From JBBQUN01 sp963717115 (GTDB lineage Bacteria; Actinomycetota; Acidimicrobiia; Acidimicrobiales; SZUA-35): 64,000 bases of DNA. Numbering within the stretch: position 1 is the stretch's first letter; every line of letters starts with the position of its first letter. The notes below the pieces were generated by a model. The model was not told the origin of the DNA and did not search any database. It saw only the letters and a program-made list of their open reading frames with translations. Below are positions 20,327 to 30,881 of this stretch, piece by piece. The position numbers and the translations under genes are program-made. The stretch is from assembly GCA_963717115.1 (NCBI GenBank), contig CAVQVO010000020.1, positions 62,001 through 126,000 of the forward strand, read 5' to 3'.

Positions 20327-21550
20327 ATGGCTGCACGATTCCAATTCACCGAGGGCACGGCGTCCTATCTGACCTACAAACGGCTGGCCTGGGCTGCCTT
20401 CATCCTGTTGATCCTGTTGGTGGCCTTCGCCTACGCCGACACCGGTCAGATCGTTCTCGGGGGCAACAAGTACAGCCTGAGCGTCGGTCGGCTGAGCAAG
20501 GCCGTGGCGTTCATGATCTCCATCCTCGGGCTGCAGGTCGTGGTCGGTTACACGGGCCAGATCGCCCTGGGCCAGAGCTTCTTCTTCGGCACCGGGGCCT
20601 ACACCGCGGCCTATCTGGTCCAGGACCAGAGCTGGCCGTGGCTGGCGACGCTGGTGGTGATCATCCCGACCTGCTTCCTGCTCGGCATGCTGACCGGCCT
20701 GCCGGCACTGCGGATCCGGGGGTTGTATCTGGCGCTCGTCACCCTGGGGCTGGCGGCCATCTTCCCGGCGCTGGCCAAGATCGATGCGCTCGAGAAGTAC
20801 ACGGCCGGATCGGCGGGCAAGGCCGTCGATCGCGACAAGCTGTTGAAGGCCCCCGACTGGCTGCCGCTCGACGGCATCGCCACGGCCTTGCAGAAGATCC
20901 CGCTGTTCGGTTCGTACTTCGGCGAGGGCGACCTCTCCGACCGTGAGGCCGACCGCATCTTCAAGTTCCTGCTCTTCGCGCTCCTCGCCTGGGCCTGCTT
21001 CTGGGTCGTCGGCAACCTGCTCAAGAGCCGGCCCGGTCGGGCGATCCGAGCGATCCGCGACAACGAGACCAGCGCCGCGGTGTCGGGCATCGACCTCGCC
21101 CGCTACAAGACCCTGTCGTTCGGCCTGGCCTCGGCGCTGGGCGGTGTCGGGGGCATGGTGTACGTCGCCGAACTGGGAATCGCCTCGGCCGACGACTTCA
21201 CCCAGCTCCTGGCCATCAACTTCATCGTCGGCCTCGTCGTCGGTGGTGTGGGAACCCTGCCCGGGGTGGTGGTCGGCGGCCTGGTCATCGCCTTCATCCC
21301 CGACTGGGCGTCGGAGACCTCCTCGTTGCCCGGTATCCCCGAGCGGTGGCTGTCGGGCCCGACCGGCTCGTTGATCCTCGGCATCCTGCTGATCGCCCTC
21401 ACCTTCTTCCTGCCCGGCGGCATCGTCAGCGGTGTCCGACGGCTGAAGGCCCGGTTCATCTCGGTCCGCCCGATCCCGCCCAAGCTGGCGACCATGGGTC
21501 TCGGTCAAGGTTCCGAAACCGTGACGACCGAGACCGGAGCGGCCGTTTGA
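20327..21550 (+). CDS. livM: Liv-type ABC transporter permease LivM
   Basis: Second permease subunit, 407 residues. Family motifs include VVVGYTGQIALGQSFFFGTGAY (translated positions about 65-86), LPALRIRGLYLALVTLGLA and the coupling loop SRPGRAIRAIRDNETSAAVSGI. An extra loop of about 60 residues between the central helices (DALEKYTAGSAGKAV through SDREADRI) is longer than usual. It follows livH by 8 bp. Confidence 0.94.
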   Translation: MAARFQFTEGTASYLTYKRLAWAAFILLILLVAFAYADTGQIVLGGNKYSLSVGRLSKAVAFMISILGLQVVVGYTGQIALGQSFFFGTGAYTAAYLVQDQSWPWLATLVVIIPTCFLLGMLTGLPALRIRGLYLALVTLGLAAIFPALAKIDALEKYTAGSAGKAVDRDKLLKAPDWLPLDGIATALQKIPLFGSYFGEGDLSDREADRIFKFLLFALLAWACFWVVGNLLKSRPGRAIRAIRDNETSAAVSGIDLARYKTLSFGLASALGGVGGMVYVAELGIASADDFTQLLAINFIVGLVVGGVGTLPGVVVGGLVIAFIPDWASETSSLPGIPERWLSGPTGSLILGILLIALTFFLPGGIVSGVRRLKARFISVRPIPPKLATMGLGQGSETVTTETGAAV

Positions 21551-21652
21551 CCGCCAAGCGGCCCCTGGGGCCGGTACGTTCTCCTGAGCCCACACCGGGC
21601 TCGGGGAGTAGAGCTGAGTGATCAGCAATCCACCTATGCAAGGGGAGAGTCA

Positions 21653-23120
21653 ATGAAGCTACGAGAATGGAAGCGGCTGCTGGCCGTCGTGTTGGCCCTG
21701 GGCCTCACGGCCGCCGCGTGCGGCAGCGACAGCGAGGCCGACGGGGGTGGCTCCGAGGAGGAGACCACCACGACCGCCGCCGACGACGGCGAGGGCACCG
21801 AGACCACCGAGGCCATGGAAGAAGGCGACGACGAGCGGCGAGGCCTCGGGCGAGGCCCTGGCCACCGAGGGTCAGGTCGAGGTCGCGGCCGGAACCGTGC
21901 TCGACCTCGACGAGTGCCCCGGTGACTGGAACGCCACCCAGGGCGTCGACGGCGACGAGATCCGCATCGGTCAGTCGCTGCCCCAGTCGGGTCAGCTGGC
22001 ATCGTTCGGTGAGATCGGCGTCGGCATGCAGGCGTACTTCGACTACGTCAACGAGACCGACCCGATCGACGGCAAGACCCTGGTGCTCGTCACCAAGGAC
22101 GACGGCTACGAAGCCGGGCGTGCGGTGGCCAACGTCGAGGAGATGCTCGACTCCGAAGACATCTTCGCCTTCGCCCACATGATCGGCACTCCGATCAACG
22201 TGGCCGTGCGCCCCATCACCGACGAGGCCTGCGTGCCCCAGCTGTTCAACTCCACGGGCTTCCCGCTCTGGGGTGACCCGGCCAACTGGCCGTGGACGAT
22301 CGGCAACATCCTCAACTACGCCACCGAAACCAACATCTGGTGCGCCGACATCGTCGACAACGTCGGCGAGGGCGCCACGGTTGCGGCGTTGATCATGAAC
22401 AACGACTTCGGCAAGACGTATCAGACCTCGCTCGAGGCCTGCGCCGACGAGGGTCTGATCACCATCGCCGGGCTCGAGCTCCACGACCCGGCAGCACCCG
22501 ACGTCTCCAACGAGATGACCACGCTGTCGGCCACCGGAGCCGACGTGTTCATCGCCGGCACCACCGCCGCTTTCTGCCCGCAGACGGTGGCCACGGTCGC
22601 CGCGTCGGACTGGCGTCCCCGCTACTACATGTCCTACACCTGCAACAACCTGTCGAGCTTCTTCACGCCCGTGCAGGACCTGGCCGGCCAGCTGGCCGAC
22701 GAGGGTTCCGGTGTGCTCATGACCAACTCCAACAAGGTCTGTGGCGACCCGGCATTCGACGGTGATCCCGCCATCGAGGAGGTCAAGACCATCCTGGCCG
22801 ACTACGCCGACGTGACCTGCGCCGACGGGTCGTTCTCGACCGGTGTGCTCTACGGACAGTACGTCGAGGCGGTGCTGCGTCAGACCGCCGCCCTGCCCGG
22901 CGGGCTCAACCGGGTCAACCTCATGGCCGCCATGTGGAACTTCGACTATGCCAACGACCTGCTGCTGGGCGGCACCCTCAAGACCGATGGTGTCAACGAC
23001 GCCTATCTGACCGAGGCAGCCCAGGTCCAGCAGGTCGCCGTCGTCGACGGAGCCCTGACGTTCGTCCCGCAGGGTGATGTCAGCGACTTCGAGGGTGAAG
23101 GCGGCTCCTACGAGGGCTGA
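21653..23120 (+). CDS. livK: Liv-type ABC transporter solute-binding lipoprotein
   Basis: Extracellular binding protein of the importer, about 488 residues after correction. It has a signal peptide (LLAVVLALGLTAAAC) with a lipobox ending AAC at residue 23, then an acidic Thr/Glu-rich linker, then a type I periplasmic-binding fold (IRIGQSLPQSGQLASFGEIG, NETDPIDGKTLVLVTKDDGYE, EVKTILADYADVTCADG). The frame shifts by one base near 21833-21840 within the linker. The ligand is not certain: Liv-type binding proteins in actinobacteria also take urea, amides or aromatic compounds. It lies 102 bp after livM, ahead of a strong terminator. Confidence 0.92.
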
Positions 23121-23177
23121 TGCCCTGATCCGGTGACGGCCCCTGGCCGTCGACCGGCAATCCAGAGTACGTGACGG

Positions 23178-23214
23178 CGAGGGGCCGACGACCGGAACGG
23201 TCGTCGGCCCCTCG
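23178..23214. terminator. Hairpin terminator after livK
   Basis: A perfect 16-bp stem, CGAGGGGCCGACGACC, with a 5-nt GGAAC loop, 57 bp after the livK stop. There is no U-tract, as is common for actinobacterial terminators. It overlaps an upstream extension of the next reading frame, one reason the downstream GTG at 23252 is taken as that gene's start. Confidence 0.75.
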
Positions 23215-23251
23215 TGCTCATGTCGGGCCATTCGCAGCCGACAGGACCGGG

Positions 23252-25807
23252 GTGCGGCGTTCGACCCTGTTCCTCCTGTTCCCGATGGCCATCGCCCTCC
23301 TGGGCCTTGCCCTCACCGGGTTCCTGGTGGCGTCCGACCGGGGGCAGGTCGCGGCCGAGTCGGCCGATGTCGAAGCCGGCAACCGGGCCTATGTCCGCTC
23401 GGTGGCCAACAACGCCGATGACCTGCTGGCCGGGCTGTCGGAACGGTTGCGGGTGGCCGCCGATTCGTTGAGCGTTGCCTCGGCCGAGACGGTCGACGCC
23501 CAGATCGTCGCCCAGGACCTGCTCGACGCCAACTCGATCGTGCAGTCGGTGTGCGTTCCCGGCGACTCCGGGCACCGCTGCCTCTCGGCCAGTGGCGTGG
23601 TCAGCGACGGCGTGGTCCCGCTGCCGGTGTCGGGCCTGCAGATCATCCAACGGGGAAGCCTCCGGGGGCGCCTCGCCTATGGCACGGTCCAGCCGGCAAC
23701 GAGCCGAGCCGGGGCGATGTTCCTGCTCGACCTCGACCAGATCGTGAGCCTGATCCGCAAGGACCTTCCGTTGCGGATCCGGATCGAGGGTTTCCCGGTC
23801 GCCGATGCCGACGAGTCGGAACTGAGCCAGGCACCGGGATCGGCCGTCGATCTCGGCAACGGATTGAGTCGCGACGAGGGCTCGGGCACCTTGACCCTGC
23901 GACGGGAGCTCGACTTCCTGGGGACGCCGATGCAGCTGGTGGTCGAGGCGACCGACGCCGAACTGGTGTCGACGACCGAGGCCAAGACCGGCTGGCTGCT
24001 CTTCGGCGGGCTGGGTCTGACGTTCGCCATGGTCGGCTTCTCCGCCCTGTCGGTTCGGGCCCTGGGCCAGCTCATCGACGAACGCGACATCGCCGACGCG
24101 GCCCGGGAACGGTCCCAGCAGCGGTTCCGCACGAGCTTCTCGAACGCCCCGATCGGCGTCGTCGAGGTCGACGCCGAGAGCCGGATCGTCGCCGTCAACC
24201 CCAGGTTCGCCGGCCAGCTCGGGTACAACGTCGAAGAGCTCGACGGACACGAACTGCTCGACCTGGTCGATGGCGAGGACCGTCCGGCGGCCCGAACCCG
24301 CCTCCAGTCCCTGCTCGACGGCGAACAGGTCTCGGACCAGTCCGAGCGCCGCTACCGCGGTCGCAACGGCGGTGCGGTCTGGGTCCGGGAATCGGCCAGT
24401 GTCCTCGATCTGGGTGGCGGGGTCCGCCACATCCTGATCCAGGCCGAAGACGTCTCCGACGAGCGGCGATCCCGGGCCGAACTCCACCGCAAGGCACTCT
24501 TCGACGACCTCACCGGGCTCCCCAACCGGGCCAATCTGACCGCCCGCCTCAATCGGGCCATCGAGGCCGAGCGGGCATCGGGGGAACTGTTGGCCGTCAT
24601 GTTCGTCGACCTCGACAAGTTCAAGGAGGTCAACGACACCCACGGCCACGAGGCCGGCGACCAACTGCTGGTCGAGGTGGCCGAGCGGCTGCGCCGGGTG
24701 TCCCGATCCTCCGACACCGTGGCCCGACTCGGCGGCGACGAGTTCGTGGTGATCTGCGAGGGCCTCGAGTCCGACGAGGACGCCGAGCGGTGCGCGTCGC
24801 GCTTCGCCGAGGCCCTGCGCTTTCCCATGCAGCTGGGTGCCACCGAGGTGCGGGTCCAGGCGTCGATCGGACTCGTCGTCACCTCGGGCGACTCCAGTCC
24901 CGAGCGGATCCTCCGCGAGGCCGACCAGGCCATGTACCAGGCCAAGACGACCGGTCGGGACCGGCTGGTCCGGTTCGAGGTCGAGATCGAGGACCGCCTG
25001 CCTTCGATCAAGGAGGAACGCGACGTCAGCGAGGCCGAGCTCGCCGAGGCCCTCGAGCGCCGCGAGTTCCTCGTTCACTATCACCCGATCTTCGACACCG
25101 TCGATCACGATCGCGTCGTCGGCGTCGAGGCCCTGGTCCGCTGGGAGCATCCCGGCCGGGGCATCCTGGTGCCGTCGGAGTTCCTCGCCGCGGCCGAGAA
25201 GTACGGACTCGTGCAGGCCATCGACGAGCAGGTCCTGGGCATCGGGATCGAGGCGCTGGCGGCCTGGATCGCCGTCGACGAGGCCGCCGCCGAGTGGTTC
25301 GTGTCGTTCAACGTCGCCGGGGCCAGCTTCGAGGACCGGTCCTTCGCCGCTTCCCTGCTCGAACAGATCGACCGGCACGGCGTGTCGGCCGGCCAGATCG
25401 TGCTCGAGCGCGACGAGAACGGGTTCATGCGCCAGCCGGCAGCCGCCGTCCTCACGACCCGCGATCTCCGCAAGGCCGGGATCCGCCTGGCGATCGATCA
25501 CTTCGGGGCCGGAGCGGTCTCGCTGTCGGAGGTGCCGACACTCGAGTTCGATCTCCTGAAGATCGACCGCTCGTTCGTCCGCGACACCTCGCTGCGTCAG
25601 CGGGCCGTGCTCGCGGCCATGCAGCAGATGGCCGAGGCCCTCGACCTGGTGGCCATCGTCGAGGGGGTCGAGAACGCCGAGGAACTCTCGGCCGCCCGGG
25701 GGGCGAAGATCGCCATGGTCCAGGGGTTCCATCTCTGCCGCCCGATGGATCACGATGCCGTGGCGATGCAGTTCCTGCGGGCCCCGTCGACCCTCGACGG
25801 AGGCTGA
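23252..25807 (+). CDS. Membrane sensor PAS-GGDEF-EAL cyclic-di-GMP protein with altered EAL site
   Basis: An 851-residue bifunctional-type c-di-GMP protein. Two transmembrane helices (residues about 6-25 and 249-267) bracket an extracytoplasmic sensor domain. A PAS domain (APIGVVEVDAESRIVAVNPRF) follows, then a GGDEF domain with an intact ARLGGDEFVVICEG and an EAL domain with VEALVRWEHPGRG. In the EAL domain the metal-binding pair normally DDFGTG reads IDHFGAG, so one Asp is His, and the EGVET-like motif is VEGVENAEE. The cyclase site therefore looks active, whereas the phosphodiesterase site may be impaired. Start GTG 23252 avoids coding through the upstream terminator. The stop is 5 bp from the convergent paaC. 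Confidence 0.88.
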   Translation: MRRSTLFLLFPMAIALLGLALTGFLVASDRGQVAAESADVEAGNRAYVRSVANNADDLLAGLSERLRVAADSLSVASAETVDAQIVAQDLLDANSIVQSVCVPGDSGHRCLSASGVVSDGVVPLPVSGLQIIQRGSLRGRLAYGTVQPATSRAGAMFLLDLDQIVSLIRKDLPLRIRIEGFPVADADESELSQAPGSAVDLGNGLSRDEGSGTLTLRRELDFLGTPMQLVVEATDAELVSTTEAKTGWLLFGGLGLTFAMVGFSALSVRALGQLIDERDIADAARERSQQRFRTSFSNAPIGVVEVDAESRIVAVNPRFAGQLGYNVEELDGHELLDLVDGEDRPAARTRLQSLLDGEQVSDQSERRYRGRNGGAVWVRESASVLDLGGGVRHILIQAEDVSDERRSRAELHRKALFDDLTGLPNRANLTARLNRAIEAERASGELLAVMFVDLDKFKEVNDTHGHEAGDQLLVEVAERLRRVSRSSDTVARLGGDEFVVICEGLESDEDAERCASRFAEALRFPMQLGATEVRVQASIGLVVTSGDSSPERILREADQAMYQAKTTGRDRLVRFEVEIEDRLPSIKEERDVSEAELAEALERREFLVHYHPIFDTVDHDRVVGVEALVRWEHPGRGILVPSEFLAAAEKYGLVQAIDEQVLGIGIEALAAWIAVDEAAAEWFVSFNVAGASFEDRSFAASLLEQIDRHGVSAGQIVLERDENGFMRQPAAAVLTTRDLRKAGIRLAIDHFGAGAVSLSEVPTLEFDLLKIDRSFVRDTSLRQRAVLAAMQQMAEALDLVAIVEGVENAEELSAARGAKIAMVQGFHLCRPMDHDAVAMQFLRAPSTLDGG

Positions 25808-25812
25808 TCCTG

Positions 25813-26560
25813 CTACCAGGACGCCTCGGGCTCGGTCCCGATGACCGCCTGGAGCGAGGCCAGGAACGTGTCGAACCCCTCGGACCGCACGGTTCGACCC
25901 GACTGCCGGGTCGGTTCGCTCGGCCAGGTCACCGACGACGCCCCAGTCGTCGAGTTGCTGCTCGATCGAGCGGCGCCAGATGACACCCAGGTCGGCCGAG
26001 GCGGCGTTCGTGACCCCCTCGGCGAGGGCCTGCGCCTCACCGGCGACGGGCTCCCAGAGCCCGAGCGCATCGGGGAGCAGGCGCTCGATGGCCGACACGA
26101 TGATCGGCGCGGTGGCCGCCGACACCACCCGTTCCAGGAAGCGATCGGCGTGGTCGGTGTGGAAGGTCTCCTCACGTTGCGCCCGGCCGGCGAGACCGGC
26201 CAGGGCGGGGATCGAGGAGCCGAGGAGCGCCTCCCAGCGCAGCCGCTCGGCGTGGTCGTAGAGCCAGTGCCGAACCAGGGCCTCGTCCCAGGTCGGGGCG
26301 GCCCGTTCGGCGAGATGGGCGCTCCGGTACTCCTCGGGTGCCCGGAGCAGGGCGAACCGGTCGACGTCGTCGGTGAGGAGTTCGTAGAGCCCGATGGCAT
26401 GGCCGAGCTCGTCCTGGGCGATCGAGCAGAACGCCAGGTCCTCCTCGAGGAACGGGGCCGTGCCGATCCACTCGGCGTGTCGGGATCCGACCAGGTGCTC
26501 GTCGTCGGCCAGCGCCAACACGAACTCGGCGACGGCCGGGTCGTCGATGCGATCGGTCAT
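25813..26560 (-). CDS. paaC: Phenylacetyl-CoA epoxidase subunit PaaC
   Basis: Structural partner of the diiron subunit PaaA in the epoxidase that converts phenylacetyl-CoA to ring-1,2-epoxyphenylacetyl-CoA. About 248 residues, with the ferritin-like helix motifs EDLAFCSIAQDELGHAIGLYEL and REETFHTDHADRFLERV. The frame shifts by one base near 25891-25915; the corrected C terminus reads EGFDTFLASLQAVIGTEPEASW. The start overlaps the paaB stop. Last gene of the paa operon. Confidence 0.93.
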
Positions 26561-26850
26561 GCCGGGGTCTCCTCGTTCGAGTTCGCCTCTCGGAGGCGTT
26601 TGCGACGCTGCGCCACCCGGGCGCCGTCGTTGTGGCGATGCGGTTTGTCGGCGTTGGGGGCCACGAAGGCCTCGTCGCCGACGATGATGTCGGCCCGCTC
26701 GACCAACCAGAACTGGGCGCCCTCGGCTCGCCGGAGGTACGCCTCGCGGGCGTAGAGGCGGGCCATCTCGGGATCGGACGCCTCGAGCGAGCCGGCGTGG
26801 CGGAACTCGTCCTTGCCGGCCTTCTTGATGAAGATCTCGTAGGTGTTCAT
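26557..26850 (-). CDS. paaB: Phenylacetyl-CoA epoxidase subunit PaaB
   Basis: Small subunit (97 residues) of the epoxidase, starting MNTYEIFIKKAGKDEFRHAG and containing SDPEMARLYAREAYLRRAEG, as in PaaB proteins. Start ATG at 26850 overlaps the stop of paaD; its stop overlaps the paaC start. Bridges the catalytic A/C dimers. Confidence 0.94.
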   Translation of the reverse strand: MNTYEIFIKKAGKDEFRHAGSLEASDPEMARLYAREAYLRRAEGAQFWLVERADIIVGDEAFVAPNADKPHRHNDGARVAQRRKRLREANSNEETPA

Positions 26851-27306
26851 GCGCGGAAGACCTCGATCGGGTTGCGGCATCGGTCGCACCAGGCGACGCT
26901 GCGGCAGCGGGTCGGTCCGGCCATGGCCTGGTCCCGGACGGTGTCGGCCCCGCAGACCGGGCACCGGAGGGTGCCGTCCTTGCGCCGCAGCACGACGGTG
27001 AACTCACTCGACAGGACGTCGCGGGCTGTCGGGGTCATCCGGTCGGTCGTCCAGGGCTTCGATGTCGACCACAGCACGTCGACCTCGTCGATGCCCTCGA
27101 CGCCGAGCACGGCGGCCCGCACGTCGTCGCCGATCATCGACGAGCGCGGGGCACCCGCCGAACGTCGGGATCAGTTCGATCTCGGCGACCGACCCCCGAA
27201 CGGCGACCGATTCGCACAGGCCGAGGTCGACGATCGAGAGGCCGGGGTATTCGGGGTCGTCGACGGTGGCGATGGCATCGAGCACCCGGGCCTCGGTTGC
27301 GGTCAT
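26847..27306 (-). CDS. paaD: PaaD-type MIP18/SufT-like iron-sulfur assembly protein
   Basis: Member of the PaaD (DUF59) family, thought to assist metal-cofactor assembly of the epoxidase system. About 152 residues: the N-terminal MIP18 domain has ATVDDPEYPGLSIVDLGL and TFGGCPA, and the C terminus has a zinc-binding pair CPVCGAD ... CDRCRNPIEVF. The frame shifts by one base at 27139-27150, right after GGCPA. The start overlaps the paaA stop. PaaD sits between paaA and paaB here, unlike the ABCDE order of E. coli. Confidence 0.92.
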
Positions 27307-28233
27307 GGCGTCACCCCCACCGGTTCCCGCGACGAGCGCTCCAGGGCCTGGCGGACCCACGCCGTCTCGTTCCAGTGGTGGGCGGCATTCTCGATTCGCC
27401 GCCGCGAGTCGGGACCACCGTTGCGCATCGTGGCCTTCAGGGGTTCCCAATCGATCTCCCCGGTGACCCAGCGGCCGGTGCCGTCCCGGTGCAGATCGGG
27501 ATCCGGGATCTCGAACCCGTATCCCTGGAGCAGCGGCACGTACTTCTGGACGTAGGCGTCGCGGAGCACTTCGTTGCGTTCGGACTTGATCTTCCAACGC
27601 AGGAGCGGATCGTTCGGGTCGGAATCGGGTCCGAACAGCTGGACCGCCGGCCACCACCAACGGGTCAGGGAGTCCTGGAAGAGGGCGTGCTGGGACGGGG
27701 TACCGTCGGCCAGGCGAAGCAGCATCTCCTCACCGTGGCGCATGTGGAAGCCCTCCTCGGCGACGATGCGCTTCAGGACCCGCTTGTAGGGGCCGTAGCT
27801 GCACTCGGCGAACACCGCCCGCTGGCTCGCGAACGCCGCAGCGTCGACCAGGATAGGCGATGGCGATCTGGTCGGCCCAGGTGAGCGCCTGGTAGTGGAA
27901 GACGTTGTGGAACCGGGACCGGCCGGCGAAGAGGTCCTCGATCATCTCGTCGCGGGACTTGACGCCCATGTCGGCGGCCACCATGTAGAGCAGGTGGGCG
28001 TGGCCGATCTCGTCCTGGGTCTTGGCCAGGAAGATCTGCTTCAGTCGAAGGCCGGGGGCCTTGGGGATCCAGTCGCGTTCGGTCAGTCCACCCATGAGCT
28101 CGGAGTTGGCGTGGAACTCGATGAACCGGAACACCTCGTCGCGGTAGGCGACCGGGATGTCGTCGTTGGGTTCGACCATCCCCCCGTCGTCGAGGAAGGC
28201 TTCGAACTCGGTCATGGTCGACCACTGGGTCAT
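27303..28233 (-). CDS. paaA: Phenylacetyl-CoA epoxidase catalytic diiron subunit PaaA
   Basis: Catalytic subunit of the bacterial multicomponent monooxygenase that epoxidises phenylacetyl-CoA. About 309 residues. Diiron ligands lie in the helices containing FRFIEFHANSELMGG, AKTQDEIGHAHLLYM and RIVAEEGFHMRHGEEML (EEGFH with Glu/His ligands). The frame shifts by one base at 27851-27852 (TATCCTGG should be TATCTGG), between DQIAIA and LVDAAAF. Start ATG 28233. The reductase paaE is not in the window, so electrons must come from a reductase encoded elsewhere. Confidence 0.94.
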
Positions 28234-28304
28234 GGCGGGCTCTCGTCTGGTTGGGGGTGGGGTGTCGATCGGGTGGCGGAGGAGGCGGCGGTTCGAGGTG
28301 GGAC

Positions 28305-29618
28305 TCAGAGCCGGCGCTGGTCGAGGGTCCGGGCCAGCTTCCCGCCCTCGGAGCGCGGTACCGAGCCGACCGGCTCGATCGTGACCGACACGCCGAGCCC
28401 GAGGCTCGAACGGAGCCGCTCGACGATCTCTCGTTGGAGGGCGGTGTCGGAGGCGTCGGTCGCCCCGGTGTCGACGGATCGTTCGACCCGCAGTCGGAGC
28501 GAGTCGAGGGTGCCGGTTCGTTCGACCACCAGCTGGAAGTGGGCACTGACCCCGTCGACCCCGAGCAGGGTGTGCTCGACCTGGCTCGGGTAGACGTTGA
28601 CGCCGCGGATCACGAGCATGTCGTCGGCCCGGCCGACGATGCCCGACATCCGGGCGTGGGTCCGGCCGCAGGGCGACGGTTCCCGGGTGATCGAACACAG
28701 GTCGCCGGTCCAGTACCGCAGCACGGGGAACGCCTGCTTCGTGAGGCTGGTCAGGACCAGGACGCCGACCTCGCCGTCGGGCAGTCGTTCGCCGGTGTCG
28801 GGGTCGACGATCTCGGGCAGGAAGTGGTCTTCCATGATGACCAGACCGTTCTGGTCGGCGGTCTCGCAGGCCACGCCGGGACCGATCACCTCCGACAGGC
28901 CGTAGATGTTGACGGCGCGGATGCCGAGGCCGGCCTCGATGGCGACCCGCATCTGCTCCGACCACGGCTCGGCACCGAGGATGCCGACCTGCATCGGGGA
29001 GTTCGGTCCACCCTCGGGGCCGAGCAGTTCGGCCAGGGTGAGCGCATAGGACGGGGTGCAGCAGATGGCTTCGGGGGCGAAGTCCTCGATGAGCATGAGT
29101 TGGCGCTCGGTGTTGCCGCCCGACACCGGCACGACGTTGATGCCGGCGGCCTCGGCGCCGCCGTGCAGACCGAGGCCACCGGTGAAGAGGCCGTACCCGT
29201 AGGCGTTGTGGAGCATCCAACCCGGTTCGATGCCGGCGCCGCGGAGGCATCGGGCCACGCACTCGTGCCAGATGGCCAGGTCGGCGGCGGTGTAGCCGAC
29301 GACGGTCGGCTTGCCCGTCGTGCCCGAGCTGGCGTGGACCCGGGCCAGCTCGCGCCGGTCGACGGCGAAGAGCCCGAAGGGGTAGTTGTCGCGCAGGTCG
29401 GTCTTGCGCAGGAAGGGGTAGGCCGCGAGGTCGTCGAGCGACCCCGGATCGTCGAGGTCTCGCAAGCGATCGGCCATCACCGGCACCCGGGCCCGAAGGG
29501 TGGCGATCGTGGACTGCAACCGGGACAGCTGCAGCGCCTCGAGCTCGGGCCGCGGCATGGTCTCGATGTCGGGTCGGTGGAAGCCGACCTCGGGCCGCGT
29601 CGATGTGGTGTCGCTCAT
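28305..29618 (-). CDS. paaK: Phenylacetate-CoA ligase
   Basis: Activates phenylacetate to phenylacetyl-CoA with ATP, the entry step of the pathway. The 437-residue protein has the AMP-binding P-loop VHASSGTTGKPTVVGY, YGLSEVIGPGVA and the C-terminal hinge GRADDMLVIRGVNVYPSQVE, all PaaK features. The ATG at 29618 is chosen over an upstream in-frame start because PaaK homology starts near residue 10. It lies 72 bp upstream of paaA. Confidence 0.96.
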   Translation of the reverse strand: MSDTTSTRPEVGFHRPDIETMPRPELEALQLSRLQSTIATLRARVPVMADRLRDLDDPGSLDDLAAYPFLRKTDLRDNYPFGLFAVDRRELARVHASSGTTGKPTVVGYTAADLAIWHECVARCLRGAGIEPGWMLHNAYGYGLFTGGLGLHGGAEAAGINVVPVSGGNTERQLMLIEDFAPEAICCTPSYALTLAELLGPEGGPNSPMQVGILGAEPWSEQMRVAIEAGLGIRAVNIYGLSEVIGPGVACETADQNGLVIMEDHFLPEIVDPDTGERLPDGEVGVLVLTSLTKQAFPVLRYWTGDLCSITREPSPCGRTHARMSGIVGRADDMLVIRGVNVYPSQVEHTLLGVDGVSAHFQLVVERTGTLDSLRLRVERSVDTGATDASDTALQREIVERLRSSLGLGVSVTIEPVGSVPRSEGGKLARTLDQRRL

Positions 29619-29658
29619 GTCACCGACCCTACGCCCCGTCCTCCAACTCGTCAAGGCC

Positions 29659-30224
<566 letters not shown>

Positions 30225-30228
<4 letters not shown>

Positions 30229-30659
30229 GAGGAACCGACCGTCAGCGTTCGGCCCCGGAACACCGCGATCGTCTCACCCCGCTGATTGCAGACGATCGCA
30301 TCGTTGACGGCGTTGCGGCCGGGCTTGGCGATCTCGGTGCAGGTCGCCGTGAGCACGTCGCCGACGTGGCTCGGGGCGAGGAAGTCGATCGCCGCCCCGG
30401 ACGCGAGCGTCCGCCGCCCGTCGCCGTTCGAGGCGACGGCCATGGCGGTGTCGGCCAGGGTGAACACCAGCCCCCCGTGGCACACCCCGAGCCCGTTGAC
30501 CATCGCCTCGGTGACGGTCATCGACACCACGGCGTGCCCGATCGAGGCTTCGACGAGCTCGATCCCGAGCGCCGCCGATGCCCGGTCACCGGCCAGGACG
30601 GTCGGTGCCGCTGCGTCGGGATCGGGGTCCGGGGCGGGACCGGGTGGGGCGGGGGTCAT
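30225..30659 (-). CDS. paaI: PaaI-type hotdog-fold acyl-CoA thioesterase
   Basis: Hydrolyses CoA esters that accumulate in the phenylacetate pathway, releasing trapped CoA. The 144-residue protein has the family motif GVCHGGLVFTLADTAMAVASN with the HGG turn and catalytic Asp, and ASGAAIDFLAPSHVGD. The start is placed at the ATG at 30659; an in-frame extension to 30848 is rich in Arg and lacks homology. Likely first gene of the paa operon, overlapping marR. Confidence 0.88.
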
Positions 30660-30881
30660 CCGGGGTACCGCAGGGAGCGCCTCGTCGAGAGCCGTCCGTC
30701 GGGGAGTCGCCACATCGTTGCGATCATCGGGCCCGATGCTACTCCGTCGCCGTCGTCGGCTCGGGTCTCGAGCGCTCGACCCGGGCGGCGCGCCCCGACT
30801 GGAAGCATCGGGTCGGGTTACGGCTAGTCTCGACCGGGTAGAAGTCATGTTCTCGTCCGATCCCTACCCAGGAGCACACCC

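Noticed and set aside
23108..27007. 1299-codon minus frame
   Set aside because: Contains the true paaC N terminus, but the rest is antisense to the GGDEF-EAL gene.
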